From the NCBI GenBank assembly GCA_947503135.1, contig CANNCQ010000013.1, positions 1 through 64,000 on the forward strand: a stretch of DNA of 64,000 bases, read 5' to 3'. The notes under the pieces are model-generated. The model did not search any database. It worked only from the letters and a program-made list of their open reading frames with translations, and was not told the DNA's origin. This DNA is from an uncultured Aquimarina sp. (GTDB lineage Bacteria; Bacteroidota; Bacteroidia; Flavobacteriales; Flavobacteriaceae). The position numbers were made by a program, and so were the translations under genes. How positions within the stretch are numbered: position 1 is the stretch's first letter; every line of letters begins with the position of its first letter. Shown here in pieces: positions 16,843 through 26,448 of this stretch.

Positions 16843-18318
16843 TTATAAAGTTGGTTGTTTCCAAACATAAGTACCTGTGGCGCCTGCAGGAAGGGTAGTG
16901 GTAATTGGTTCGCGCTGAAGGTTAATGTTAAAAGATGTTTCCACATCGGTATTATTTAAAACTAATACTACTACATCACCGGTAGGGGTTAAAAAGGCAA
17001 CATTAGGTAGGTTACTATCAAAGCTAGATTCAATACGAACAGATCCAGAAGGAACAAATCTTGATACTTGAGCAATAATATAATAGGCAGAGTTTCTTAC
17101 AACATTATTACCATCTATCGTAAGTGCACCTAAACATGCCTCACAACCTCCAGGGGTAAAAGGACGTACATTTGGGTCGGCAGCTAAATTCCATTGTAGT
17201 ACGGTTTTACTCCAATTTCTAATAGCTCCTACCATTAGCTCTCTTGTATGCCATCTTAAATCTTCACCCAAATTACCTGGAGCTTCAACCCATTGCTCTG
17301 TAAAATATATATTTCTATCAGGGTGGGCGTCTCTAACTACGCTTAAATTTGATATTTGACCTGCGTACAAATGAAAAGCTGACCCATCGATAAACTGCTT
17401 TGCTTCAGGATCATTTAATACTTCAATTGGATAATTTGGATTATCAGGATTATGATCAAAGGCTATAATTTTTGTTGATATTCCAGCATCTACAAAAGCG
17501 GGTCCTAAATTATTTTTAATGAAGTCAGCTTGTTGTCCTGCACTCATTAACATACTAGGATTGTTAAACGGGTTTTCAGGTTCGTTTTGAATACTCATCG
17601 CATCTATAGTAATTCCTTGAGCATCCATTGCTTGAATATATCTAACAAAAAAGTTAGCATATGTTTGGTGAAATTCACGTCGTAATTCACCACCTATGGT
17701 ACTTCCATTAGTTTTCATCCAAGCGGGAGCAGACCATGGTGTAGCTAATATTTTTAAATCGGGTTTAATTTCTAAAATTTCCTTAAGCACGGGAACTAAA
17801 TGGGTCATATCTGGAGCAATAGAAAAACCATTTAAATTTTCATCAGTTTGACCAGCAGGTAGATCATTATAAGAAAAAACCCTATCATCTAAATCAGAAG
17901 ACCCAATAGATACTCTAATATATGATACATCAATGGCTTCGCCTCCTGAAGAAAATAACTCATCTAGTATAGCGGCTCTAGATGATGCCGACATACTATT
18001 TAAAAGGCGCGCACTACCACCAGTTAATGTAAAACCAAAACCATCCATGGTTTGACGTCTTTGATCTTCACTTTCATCAACAGAAATAGTTAAATTACTA
18101 TTTTCAGTTAAGGGTGTAATGTTGGAATCTTGCTCTGAGATTAAACTAGCTCCATTAGGAGTTGTTAGAAAGAATTGAACTTGTTCTGTTTTAGCAATTT
18201 CAGGTGGAGAAAAATTAGACAAGTTATTTTTGTCATCTTCGCACGAGTATAGTAAAGTGGTTAGAGCCATAGCTCCAACACACTTTGTTTTTTTTAATGA
18301 TGTGATATATTTTTTCAT
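16843..18318 (-). CDS. GH30 lipoprotein, beta-1,6-glucanase-like
   Basis: This 491-residue lipoprotein (lipobox LLYSC, C26) has family 30 motifs: MDGFGFTLTGGSA (91-103), TPWSAPAWMKTN (193-204), acid/base E246 in QNEP and nucleophile E341 in FTEQW. The pattern fits subfamily 3, whose known members are endo-beta-1,6-glucanases. It would cut beta-1,6-glucan, or the side links of branched glucans, outside the cell. It shares only moderate similarity with the next GH30, so the pair are not a recent duplication. It lies 9 bases after the SusE-like gene. Confidence 0.9.
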   Translation of the reverse strand: MKKYITSLKKTKCVGAMALTTLLYSCEDDKNNLSNFSPPEIAKTEQVQFFLTTPNGASLISEQDSNITPLTENSNLTISVDESEDQRRQTMDGFGFTLTGGSARLLNSMSASSRAAILDELFSSGGEAIDVSYIRVSIGSSDLDDRVFSYNDLPAGQTDENLNGFSIAPDMTHLVPVLKEILEIKPDLKILATPWSAPAWMKTNGSTIGGELRREFHQTYANFFVRYIQAMDAQGITIDAMSIQNEPENPFNNPSMLMSAGQQADFIKNNLGPAFVDAGISTKIIAFDHNPDNPNYPIEVLNDPEAKQFIDGSAFHLYAGQISNLSVVRDAHPDRNIYFTEQWVEAPGNLGEDLRWHTRELMVGAIRNWSKTVLQWNLAADPNVRPFTPGGCEACLGALTIDGNNVVRNSAYYIIAQVSRFVPSGSVRIESSFDSNLPNVAFLTPTGDVVVLVLNNTDVETSFNINLQREPITTTLPAGATGTYVWKQPTL

Positions 18319-18327
18319 TTTAATTTT

Positions 18328-20049
18328 TTATTGTTGAACAAATTCAAAACTTCCTGTTTGATAATCAGGATTAAGTGTGATTGTTACGGTATAGGTGCCA
18401 TCACTTTCAATATTTACAATATCTGCCCCTCCAACAGTAGCTTCACCAGTTAGGGTAGTAGGGTTCGAACTTCCTAAATCAAAGTCCCAAGGACTAATAA
18501 ATTTACTATTGAAACCAGTGGTTAAGTTGGTGGTTACAATAAAAGTGTTAGGGTGTACATATTCCATTACATTTTCAACCCTATCTGGCCAATCAATCCA
18601 ATGAAATAATTTGAAGTTATAATAAGTCCATGTAATATTTGGTACATCAAAATCTACCACTAAACTTAGAGCTCTATCAGTAACTACTGAGAATGTATTG
18701 TCATTTTGTAATAAAGTTTGTACGTCCGACACTTTATCACCGTCTGGAGTAAGAGAATCTGCTAAATTACCATTTACAGAATAAGATGTTCCAGAACCAT
18801 CGATAGCACTATTAAGGGTGTAATTTGCGCTAGCTTGCATAGGAACAAAAGTTGGAATTGTAAATACACTACCATTTACATCAAATTGTTCAATCATAAC
18901 CCCGTTTTCAAACAGATATAATTCTGTAGGTGTTTCAATAGGTTGTATTACGGTGTTATCCTCTTCAAAAGTATAAGTGTATGCGTTTGCAGATAAATCC
19001 AAGGTTACTATAAATAGTCCTGTCTGTTCAGAAGGGATATCTTCCACTTCTAACCCTTGGTTTGGTGCATCATTTTCAAAAGCAACCGTATTAGGAGTAC
19101 CTATAACTCTTTTAAGTACTAATGCCCAATCGGCATTTCCTCTAAATAAAAATCCACCAGTATTAATTAAATTTATTGAAGCACTCCAAACACCATTTCC
19201 TTGATAATCTAAAGGTTCATCTCCTTCCCATGCATTTATTATTGGAGCACCTACCATACTCCAAAAATCAATTTTTAACAATGAAATTGTATTCGTGTCT
19301 AAATCCACTGAAATTCTATATACACCGTCATTTTCTGCAATGATATCAGTACCTGAAACTTGTATATTTCCTTCCTCATCAGCTCCATATTGTACTGATT
19401 GAGATGATGGTTGACTATAAAACTTGTAGCTACCACCAGCAATTAAGCTTGTGTATACTTCATAAGAGTTAGATAATGCACCTGAAGCATTAGTAAGTCT
19501 TCTCATAGGGATAGCGTTTTCTACATCATCGTTGTTTTCTGTAGCCGTACCTGAAATGAATAGTCTACTAGGTAATGATTCAATTTGAAAACGACGTATG
19601 GATAAATTACTTACCGCTAACGAAGTTCGAGTTAAACTTGTTGCTCTAACAGCCCATTGTAAATTAGCAACTTCACCAGCTCTAAATCCAGAAAAGGATA
19701 GAGCCTCATCTAAAGTTGCATAGTTCATAGAAACTGAATTGCCTTGTCCTCTATTTGAGGAAACAGTAGAAATTATTGGATCGGAAAAATCGGATCCTTC
19801 AGTATCAATTAAAACTTCATAGGTAACAGCAAAACCTGCAGATGATTCTGCCTCATTCCAACTTAAAGTTATATTGTCGTTTGGTGTGGTTTCGTCTAGT
19901 AGAATAGTACTATCTAAACCATCAGAAATTAAACTAGGTTCACTGAGCGTCCATAGGCCTTGCTGTTGTAGACTTTCTTCTTGTTCACAAGAAAATAGAA
20001 GCGAACCTAAGAGTATAATACTTAGTAATTTTAAACTAAAATTTTTCAT
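18328..20049 (-). CDS. SusE/SusF-like outer membrane glycan-binding lipoprotein
   Basis: This is a 573-residue lipoprotein from ATG 20049 (MKNFSLKLLS, lipobox LLFSC, C21); the 14 codons before it are open but unlikely to be used. An N-terminal SusE-type domain (LSWNEAESSAGFAVTYEVLI) is followed by several beta-rich modules with WSMVGAPIINAWEGD and WALVLKR, typical of starch- or glucan-binding repeats. Surface binding to the substrate next to SusC/D is expected. The gap to SusD is 19 bases. Confidence 0.82.
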   Translation of the reverse strand: MKNFSLKLLSIILLGSLLFSCEQEESLQQQGLWTLSEPSLISDGLDSTILLDETTPNDNITLSWNEAESSAGFAVTYEVLIDTEGSDFSDPIISTVSSNRGQGNSVSMNYATLDEALSFSGFRAGEVANLQWAVRATSLTRTSLAVSNLSIRRFQIESLPSRLFISGTATENNDDVENAIPMRRLTNASGALSNSYEVYTSLIAGGSYKFYSQPSSQSVQYGADEEGNIQVSGTDIIAENDGVYRISVDLDTNTISLLKIDFWSMVGAPIINAWEGDEPLDYQGNGVWSASINLINTGGFLFRGNADWALVLKRVIGTPNTVAFENDAPNQGLEVEDIPSEQTGLFIVTLDLSANAYTYTFEEDNTVIQPIETPTELYLFENGVMIEQFDVNGSVFTIPTFVPMQASANYTLNSAIDGSGTSYSVNGNLADSLTPDGDKVSDVQTLLQNDNTFSVVTDRALSLVVDFDVPNITWTYYNFKLFHWIDWPDRVENVMEYVHPNTFIVTTNLTTGFNSKFISPWDFDLGSSNPTTLTGEATVGGADIVNIESDGTYTVTITLNPDYQTGSFEFVQQ

Positions 20050-20068
20050 AACTATTTTTTTTGGGTTA

Positions 20069-21526
20069 TTATAAAGCTGAATTTCTATCAAATTCTTCTC
20101 TTGGAATTGGAGCGAATCTTTTTTCTTCAGTCATATCGTAATTTACAGCGTTACCAGTTCTTAAGTCAATTTCACGTAAATCGTTCATGGTGGAGATTAA
20201 CACCCCATTTCTTGATAAATCGTCCCAACGGTGACCTTCGAAAGCTAATTCTAAACGACGTTCATTTAGTATTACTGTTTTCAGTACTTCTTTTGAACTT
20301 TGTTCTTCAGCAGTTAATTCTGGTAGGTTAGCTCTTCGTCGTATTCTGTTTACTTCAACAACAGCCAAATTTAAATTATCAACTTCATTTAATGCCTCTG
20401 CTTTTAGTAATACAATATCTCCGTAACGAATTAAATAGGTGTTATTTGCACTAGCAAAACCATCGGCATTTTTCCATTTAAAACCAAAAGGAATTATACT
20501 TTCAAAACTATTACCCCAGTATTCGTCTACCCAAGGAGCACTTTCAAATAAAATACTAGCTTCTCTTCTTACCGTGTCTCCAAGTGCGTCATAGGCATTA
20601 ATTAAATCTACCGAAGGAGTGGCAAATTTTCTCCATCGATCACCTGAAACAGAAAATGGTAGTAATAATTGAGGACCAAAATTACCTTCATCACCTCCTG
20701 TGTATTGAATTTCCATAATGGATTCTTGATTATTTTCATTGAGACCATCAAAAAGCCTAGCATACTCTATTAACTGATAATTAGCACTACTTGATTCAAC
20801 AGCTTCAATATGTCGTAGAACTTCTTCATAATCTCTATTGGGACTTTGCGCATTTACTTTAGCTGCTAAGGCATGAGCAGCTCCTGAAGTAGCTCTAGCT
20901 TTTATGGATCCTTGAGAATTAAATGTTTCAGGTAACAATTCTATAGCGTCATCTAAATCTTGTAATATTTGATTGTAAACTTGCTCTATTGAAGAACGAG
21001 GAATTTCAATGTCACTAGGGTCAAGCGATTGTATAGTTGAAGTGACTATAGGTATTTCTCCGTAGATTTTAACTAAGGTAAAGTGATGATAGGCTCTTAA
21101 AAATAAAGCTTCACCGATAATTTGATTTCGTCTTTCTTCAGTAAGGATGATATCGTTTACTAACGGAGTTCTTTCAATTACTACGTTAGCTTTAGAGATA
21201 GCATTGTATATATTTGACCAGTTCCTAAACAGTCTGCTGTTAGTATTCTCGATGTTTAACAAGTCAATCTGAAAAATTTCAGGGTTATCACCTCCAGCAT
21301 ATCCATTATCAGACCTAACATCTCCAAAAAGTAAGAAATCCCAAACATAGTACTCAGCCGATTGAAAGGACTCATAGGTTCCTACTAATGCAGCTTCAAT
21401 ATCCGATGAGGTATTAAATGCGTTTTCACTAGTTAATGATGTTTCAGGTGAAGTGTCTAATCCGTCTTCACAACTACTCGTTATTAACTGGGTAATAACC
21501 AATAAAGCGATTAATTTAATTTTCAT
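20069..21526 (-). CDS. SusD/RagB family nutrient-binding lipoprotein
   Basis: This 485-residue lipoprotein has the lipobox ITSSC (C19) and the SusD sequence hallmarks: SENAFNTSSDIEAALVGTY, GEALFLRAYHHFTLVKIYG and the C-terminal NERRLELAFEGHRWDDL block. It forms the lid over the SusC barrel and binds the glycan. It is 9 bases downstream of susC, the fixed order in such loci. Confidence 0.95.
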   Translation of the reverse strand: MKIKLIALLVITQLITSSCEDGLDTSPETSLTSENAFNTSSDIEAALVGTYESFQSAEYYVWDFLLFGDVRSDNGYAGGDNPEIFQIDLLNIENTNSRLFRNWSNIYNAISKANVVIERTPLVNDIILTEERRNQIIGEALFLRAYHHFTLVKIYGEIPIVTSTIQSLDPSDIEIPRSSIEQVYNQILQDLDDAIELLPETFNSQGSIKARATSGAAHALAAKVNAQSPNRDYEEVLRHIEAVESSSANYQLIEYARLFDGLNENNQESIMEIQYTGGDEGNFGPQLLLPFSVSGDRWRKFATPSVDLINAYDALGDTVRREASILFESAPWVDEYWGNSFESIIPFGFKWKNADGFASANNTYLIRYGDIVLLKAEALNEVDNLNLAVVEVNRIRRRANLPELTAEEQSSKEVLKTVILNERRLELAFEGHRWDDLSRNGVLISTMNDLREIDLRTGNAVNYDMTEEKRFAPIPREEFDRNSAL

Positions 21527-21535
21527 ATCCTTTTT

Positions 21536-24481
21536 TTAAAATCCAACATTAAGTCCAAAAATAAAGTTGCGTGGTTGCGGTACAGTGCCAAAGTCAACCC
21601 CTTGTGAAAAATTACCTCCCCCAGAATTTACCTCAGGGTCAAAACCAGAGTAATCAGTAATTGTAAATAAATTTTCTGCTGTTGCGTATACTTTTAAGTT
21701 ACTCATTTTTAATTTTTCTATTAGCTGACTAGGGAAATTGTAGCTAAGCGTAACTTGTTTTAATCTTAAATAGGAAGCATCTTCAATAAAGCGTGTAGAT
21801 ATTCTAGAATTTGCTGTCGAGTTAGGTGATACTCTTGGAATATCGGTAATATCACCTGGGTTTCTCCACCTATTTAACACAGCTATTGACTGGTTTATAG
21901 GATCTAAAAGCCCTTCGGTTTCAATACGCGTTCCATTTAGTATATCATTACCTTGGCTACCCTGAAAGAACACACTTAAACTCAGGTTTTTATAACTTAA
22001 TTTATTTGTAAACGAGTAAATAAAATCAGGATTAGGGTCGCCAATAATTGTTCGATCTTCATCGGTAGGCTCAAAAGTAGAATTTCCTTCATTGTCAATA
22101 TAAAAGGCATTACCTGTTGTAGGATCAACTCCACCATAAATAAAACCAAAAAGTACACCTATAGGTTCTCCTATTCTGGCAAGACTAGCCTCTCCTCGAC
22201 CAGCAACATTATTTACTAATATATCATTTCCTGTAGTGGTTAATTCAAGAACTTCATTTTTGTTTGTTGAAATATTGAAATCAGTAGACCATTTAAAATT
22301 TTCATTTTCAATATTACTAGTTTGTAAAGTGAATTCCAACCCTCTGTTTTCAATACGACCAATATTTTGAAAACCAATATTGAATCCTGTGGTAGATGGT
22401 AATGGAGCCTCTAGAAGCAAGTCGTCTGTATCTTTAATATAGGCATCGGCTATTATTTTTATGCGATTATTAAACAAGCTAAGGTCTATTCCAATATTTT
22501 GTTGGGTGGTTTCTTCCCATTTTAATGAAGGATTACCAGGTGATGAAGAAAATGTTCCTGGTGATGCAGCATTTCCATTAATTGGAAAATTTGCACCCAC
22601 ACCAACTTGTTGTTGAAAAGCAAAAGCATTGCCTGTACGATCATTACCAACGATACCCCAACCAGCTCTTATTTTAAAATCACTTATAGCTTCAGAGTTT
22701 TCTAAAAATTTCTCATTGGAAAGTCTCCAACCTAAAGAAAAGGATGGAAAATATCCTATTCGGTTTTCGGGACCAAAACGGCTAGAACCATCAGCTCTAA
22801 AATTGGCGGTTAATAGGTATCGATTATCGTAATTATAATTTATTCTACTAAATACAGAATTATTAACAACTGTACTGTTATTTAGTCCAACATTAATAAT
22901 TTCGGCTCCACCGTTAATTGTTGAAATAATATTATTACTAAAGCCTCTAGTTTGTGTATTTGTGTCTTCGTTAAATTCCTCTATTTTTTCATGTCCTACT
23001 AAGGCTTCAATATCGTGACTACCAAAAGTATCCTTAAATGAGAGTATGTTGTTGAATACAGTAAATTCTCTTTGGTCTGTAGTTCTTATAGCTACACCGC
23101 CTTGCGCTCTACCAAAGCTTGTTCGCGTAGGATCTAAGAAAGATTCAAAAATTCCAACATTGTCTTCTATACCATAATTAGATTTAAATTTGAATTTTTT
23201 TAGAAATTTGATTTCAGCATACACATTTCCTAAAAAACGCGTGCTTTCAAAACCTCTTTGTAAGCCATCAATCCGCGCCAAAGGATTCTCTAGTTCTTGA
23301 AAAGGATGTGTTGCGAAAGTGCCATCTTCATTAATAGGATCTATTACAGGAGGAGTAGTTAAAGCACCCAAGATAACTCCACCAGCATTTACATTGGCGT
23401 TATCCTGTACGTCTACATCACTATACTTAGTGTAAGCAATACGAGTACCCACCTTAATATTATCGTTAATTTCTTGATCTAAGTTAATTTTAAAGTTTGA
23501 TCGCTTGGCTTCATTACTACGAACAGCTCCTTCAACTTCTAAAAAACCTGCCGATATAAAATAGTTAGTTTTTTCACTTTTACCCGATACAGAAGCTTGG
23601 TAATTATTAGTTACTCCATCTCTAAAAATTAAATCTTGAAAGTCAGTGTTAGATGATAGTGTGTTTAAATCAGGAGAAAATCCTAATTCAGTTACATAAT
23701 CTAAATACTGTTCTCCATTTAAAACAGGTAAACGTTTTGTTATTTGCGATATTCCAGTATAAACTTCTAAATCAATTCGAGGTTTATTAGTAGTTCCTCT
23801 TTTTGTAGTTATCAGTACTACTCCAGAAGCGGCAGAAGCACCATATATGGCAGCTGACGATGCATCTTTAAGTACGGTAACACTGTCAATATCGGAAGGG
23901 TTGATAGATCGGATGTCAGTTGTTCTAATTCCATCTACAATGTATAAAGGCTCAGAATCACCTGTAATAGAAGTTATACCTCTAACTCTAACACTAAAGC
24001 TTCCGTTGGGTTTGCCGGAGTTTGATGTCACTTGCACCCCTGCGGATTGTCCTTGAAGTAATGATGTAGTCCTTGTATTGGTTCGATCTTCAAATTTTTC
24101 CGACTTTACTAAGGCAACAGCACCAGTAACATCTTTTTTGTTTTGAGTACCATACCCTACAACAATAACTTCATTTAACGATTTTGAATCAGGTTCAAGT
24201 ACTACATTGATTTCGTTAATGCCCTCCACTACAGGTATTGTTTTTGTTTTAGATCCAATATATTCGAATACTAAAACTGGATTTCTAGTAGTTTTAGTAT
24301 CTATTATATAGTTACCATAAAAATCAGTAGTTGTGCCAATGTTAGTTCCTTGTACATAGACAGCAACACCTACTAAGGCAAAGTCGGTGTCGTCTACTAC
24401 ATTTCCAGTAATTTCATTTTGTGCTGTTAGTAATGAACTTACAGAAAATAATAATAACAATAGAGTTATTGATTTCTTCAT
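21536..24481 (-). CDS. SusC/RagA family TonB-dependent transporter
   Basis: This 981-residue outer-membrane protein has a signal peptide (cut near LLTAQ, 21), a carboxypeptidase-like regulatory domain (EITGNVVDDTDFALVGVAVY), a TonB box/plug region (NEVIVVGYGTQ, VRVRGITSITGDSEPLYIVDG) and a 22-strand barrel ending in the aromatic GLNVGF. It imports oligosaccharides using TonB energy. It is the first gene of the operon; upstream lies a 9-bp inverted repeat that may be an operator. Confidence 0.96.
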   Translation of the reverse strand: MKKSITLLLLLFSVSSLLTAQNEITGNVVDDTDFALVGVAVYVQGTNIGTTTDFYGNYIIDTKTTRNPVLVFEYIGSKTKTIPVVEGINEINVVLEPDSKSLNEVIVVGYGTQNKKDVTGAVALVKSEKFEDRTNTRTTSLLQGQSAGVQVTSNSGKPNGSFSVRVRGITSITGDSEPLYIVDGIRTTDIRSINPSDIDSVTVLKDASSAAIYGASAASGVVLITTKRGTTNKPRIDLEVYTGISQITKRLPVLNGEQYLDYVTELGFSPDLNTLSSNTDFQDLIFRDGVTNNYQASVSGKSEKTNYFISAGFLEVEGAVRSNEAKRSNFKINLDQEINDNIKVGTRIAYTKYSDVDVQDNANVNAGGVILGALTTPPVIDPINEDGTFATHPFQELENPLARIDGLQRGFESTRFLGNVYAEIKFLKKFKFKSNYGIEDNVGIFESFLDPTRTSFGRAQGGVAIRTTDQREFTVFNNILSFKDTFGSHDIEALVGHEKIEEFNEDTNTQTRGFSNNIISTINGGAEIINVGLNNSTVVNNSVFSRINYNYDNRYLLTANFRADGSSRFGPENRIGYFPSFSLGWRLSNEKFLENSEAISDFKIRAGWGIVGNDRTGNAFAFQQQVGVGANFPINGNAASPGTFSSSPGNPSLKWEETTQQNIGIDLSLFNNRIKIIADAYIKDTDDLLLEAPLPSTTGFNIGFQNIGRIENRGLEFTLQTSNIENENFKWSTDFNISTNKNEVLELTTTGNDILVNNVAGRGEASLARIGEPIGVLFGFIYGGVDPTTGNAFYIDNEGNSTFEPTDEDRTIIGDPNPDFIYSFTNKLSYKNLSLSVFFQGSQGNDILNGTRIETEGLLDPINQSIAVLNRWRNPGDITDIPRVSPNSTANSRISTRFIEDASYLRLKQVTLSYNFPSQLIEKLKMSNLKVYATAENLFTITDYSGFDPEVNSGGGNFSQGVDFGTVPQPRNFIFGLNVGF

Positions 24482-24530
24482 TATTTAGTTTCTTTTTAAT
24501 TACAATTAAGTTTAGTTGTTGGCTAGCTAT

Positions 24531-24574
24531 AACGTTGTAGCAATTTAAGGTCGTAGTTTAGCTTTTACAACGTT
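24531..24574. promoter_or_regulatory. Inverted repeat upstream of susC
   Basis: AACGTTGTA (24531-24539) and TACAACGTT (24566-24574) are perfect inverted arms with 26 bases between, starting 50 bases before the susC start codon. It is a candidate regulator site. No clear TAnnTTTG box was found in this 284-base gap. Confidence 0.4.
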
Positions 24575-24765
24575 TGAAATTAAAAAAGTGGATTTTAAAC
24601 ACGATTTTTAAAAACTAAATAACTGAAAGACAGTTGTTTAATTTTTGTTAAAGTGAAACTAAAAGTGGATAAATAAAATTTATTTGAATGTAAAAAGGAG
24701 TATTATGTATTATTTTTGAAGATGAACTATGTAAAAAAAAGCTTAGAAAGTCAGATTTATTTTTT

Positions 24766-26406
24766 TTACATGATTTTTTTGACCATTTCTTCAAAGTTTT
24801 CCTTTTCAATGGAAGCACTTTTTATGTTAGCTCTATAGTTATAAATAGTATTTACGGAATACCGAAGTATTTTTGATATTCTAGAGCTGCTGGTAATTCC
24901 TAATTTTATTAAAGCTAATATGCGAAGCTCGGTAGTAAGTTTAGTTGAGTTGTTTAAAATTATTTGTTTTTCAGGCTGAAGTAACTTATTTATAGACTTT
25001 AAGAAATCTGGATAAATATGTAAAAAGGAATTATCAAAATTCTTATTAAAAATTTCAAGTTCCTCATCAATTAATTGTTTCGATTTAGAAAGCTCTAATA
25101 ACGAATTCATTTGATTGGCTTTTACATATTTCCTTACCAATTTTCTGTAAACATCTAATTTGCTTATGTATTCAGAATATAAATTTAAAAAAGTTCCAAT
25201 ATAATTTTCCTTAATTCTATCTGATTCTGAAAGTTCGCCATATAATTTTTTTAAATCATCGTTGGAGGTGTTGAGCTTTTCATTTACTGTTTTTAATTCA
25301 TCATTAACAAGTTTTAATTTATTCCGAGCTACGGAAAGCTTTTTTACTTGTTGATACACTAAATAAATTGAAGCAAATAAAATTACAGCAAGGATACTAA
25401 TGAAAAGTAAATAATTTTTGAGTTTATTTTTTTGTGCAGTACTCTTTATTTCATAAGCATTGGTAATCATAGGCAAGCTGTTTGCTATGTTTACATACCG
25501 TAATTGAGAGTTGTAAAACGATGCATCATCAAAAGAAAAATTAATGTATTTGTAAGCTCGGTCAATATCATTTTCGCGAAACATTATTTTAGCAAGTTCT
25601 CCCATGGAAGCGTTGTCTTTTACAGAGGCTTGTATATCGGAAATAGCAGATAGTATTAAATATTTTTTTTGATTAATTAAATCGTTTTGAAGTTCATACA
25701 AAAGAGACCTTTCAAATGTAATTAATGAATAGGAGCGCATGCCAATAAAAGCATTTTTTAAACGCTTTGAATTAATTTCGAGTGCCAAATCTAGTTTTCG
25801 ACCATCTCTAAGTTGTTTTTCTTTTAAGCGTAAAGATTCTTCAGAGTTTGGATTAAGTCGTGAGTATAATGAATCTTGGTAAGCATTATAAAGCAATGAA
25901 TACCTTTCTTTACTTTTTTTAACTGTAGTGTTATAACTTAATCCCGAATACCCCTCTTTATAGGCAATGTAATACTCGTTTATTAATTTTTCAGGTAGTC
26001 TCTTTCTACTAATTTCATTAAGTGCATCAATAGATTCTTTATACCTACCAGAATCTAATAGTAGTTTACCTAATTTGAGTTTAGTTTTATCGATTAGTGA
26101 AATTTCTTGTTGATTTTCCGCAATTTCAATATTCTTTTCAATGTAGTTTAAAGCTTTATCAAAGTTGTAAAATTGATATTCTTCAATGATAATATTATTT
26201 ATATAAAAAACTTCTTTTATCTCGTTGTTTATGGAGGCTTTTTGAATTAAAGCCTGTATTCTTTTTTCTTTAATTTCATCATAAATCGCTCTTTTAGTCA
26301 TTGTATTCTCCAAATGGTTAACCAAAGAATCTAGCGAGGAAGAAGAAAAAACTGTTTGTATAGAGCAAATGAAAAATAGTACGAGGGTAAATGTTTTGAG
26401 CAGCAT
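24766..26406 (-). CDS. TPR/HTH membrane regulator (DUF6377 type)
   Basis: This 546-residue protein has a signal peptide (1-21), an all-helical TPR-like periplasmic part (about 25-325), one membrane helix (331-351), a coiled coil (353-395) and a cytoplasmic C-terminal region ending in a LuxR-like helix-turn-helix (489-530, TTELRILALIKLGITSSS). Members of this architecture lie next to SusC/SusD genes in Bacteroidota and are thought to control them. It is transcribed in the same direction, 284 bases upstream of susC, with no signs of a receiver or kinase domain. Confidence 0.8.
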   Translation of the reverse strand: MLLKTFTLVLFFICSIQTVFSSSSLDSLVNHLENTMTKRAIYDEIKEKRIQALIQKASINNEIKEVFYINNIIIEEYQFYNFDKALNYIEKNIEIAENQQEISLIDKTKLKLGKLLLDSGRYKESIDALNEISRKRLPEKLINEYYIAYKEGYSGLSYNTTVKKSKERYSLLYNAYQDSLYSRLNPNSEESLRLKEKQLRDGRKLDLALEINSKRLKNAFIGMRSYSLITFERSLLYELQNDLINQKKYLILSAISDIQASVKDNASMGELAKIMFRENDIDRAYKYINFSFDDASFYNSQLRYVNIANSLPMITNAYEIKSTAQKNKLKNYLLFISILAVILFASIYLVYQQVKKLSVARNKLKLVNDELKTVNEKLNTSNDDLKKLYGELSESDRIKENYIGTFLNLYSEYISKLDVYRKLVRKYVKANQMNSLLELSKSKQLIDEELEIFNKNFDNSFLHIYPDFLKSINKLLQPEKQIILNNSTKLTTELRILALIKLGITSSSRISKILRYSVNTIYNYRANIKSASIEKENFEEMVKKIM

Positions 26407-26448
26407 TAGTCTTTTAAGAATTAGTTGAAGAGTAATAAATATATAAAC

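Noticed and set aside
6018..18318. Joining GH11 with the GH30 locus as one xylan system
   Set aside because: They are separated by about 7 kb of housekeeping genes and terminators, and the GH30 motifs fit glucan-active subfamilies better than xylanase ones.
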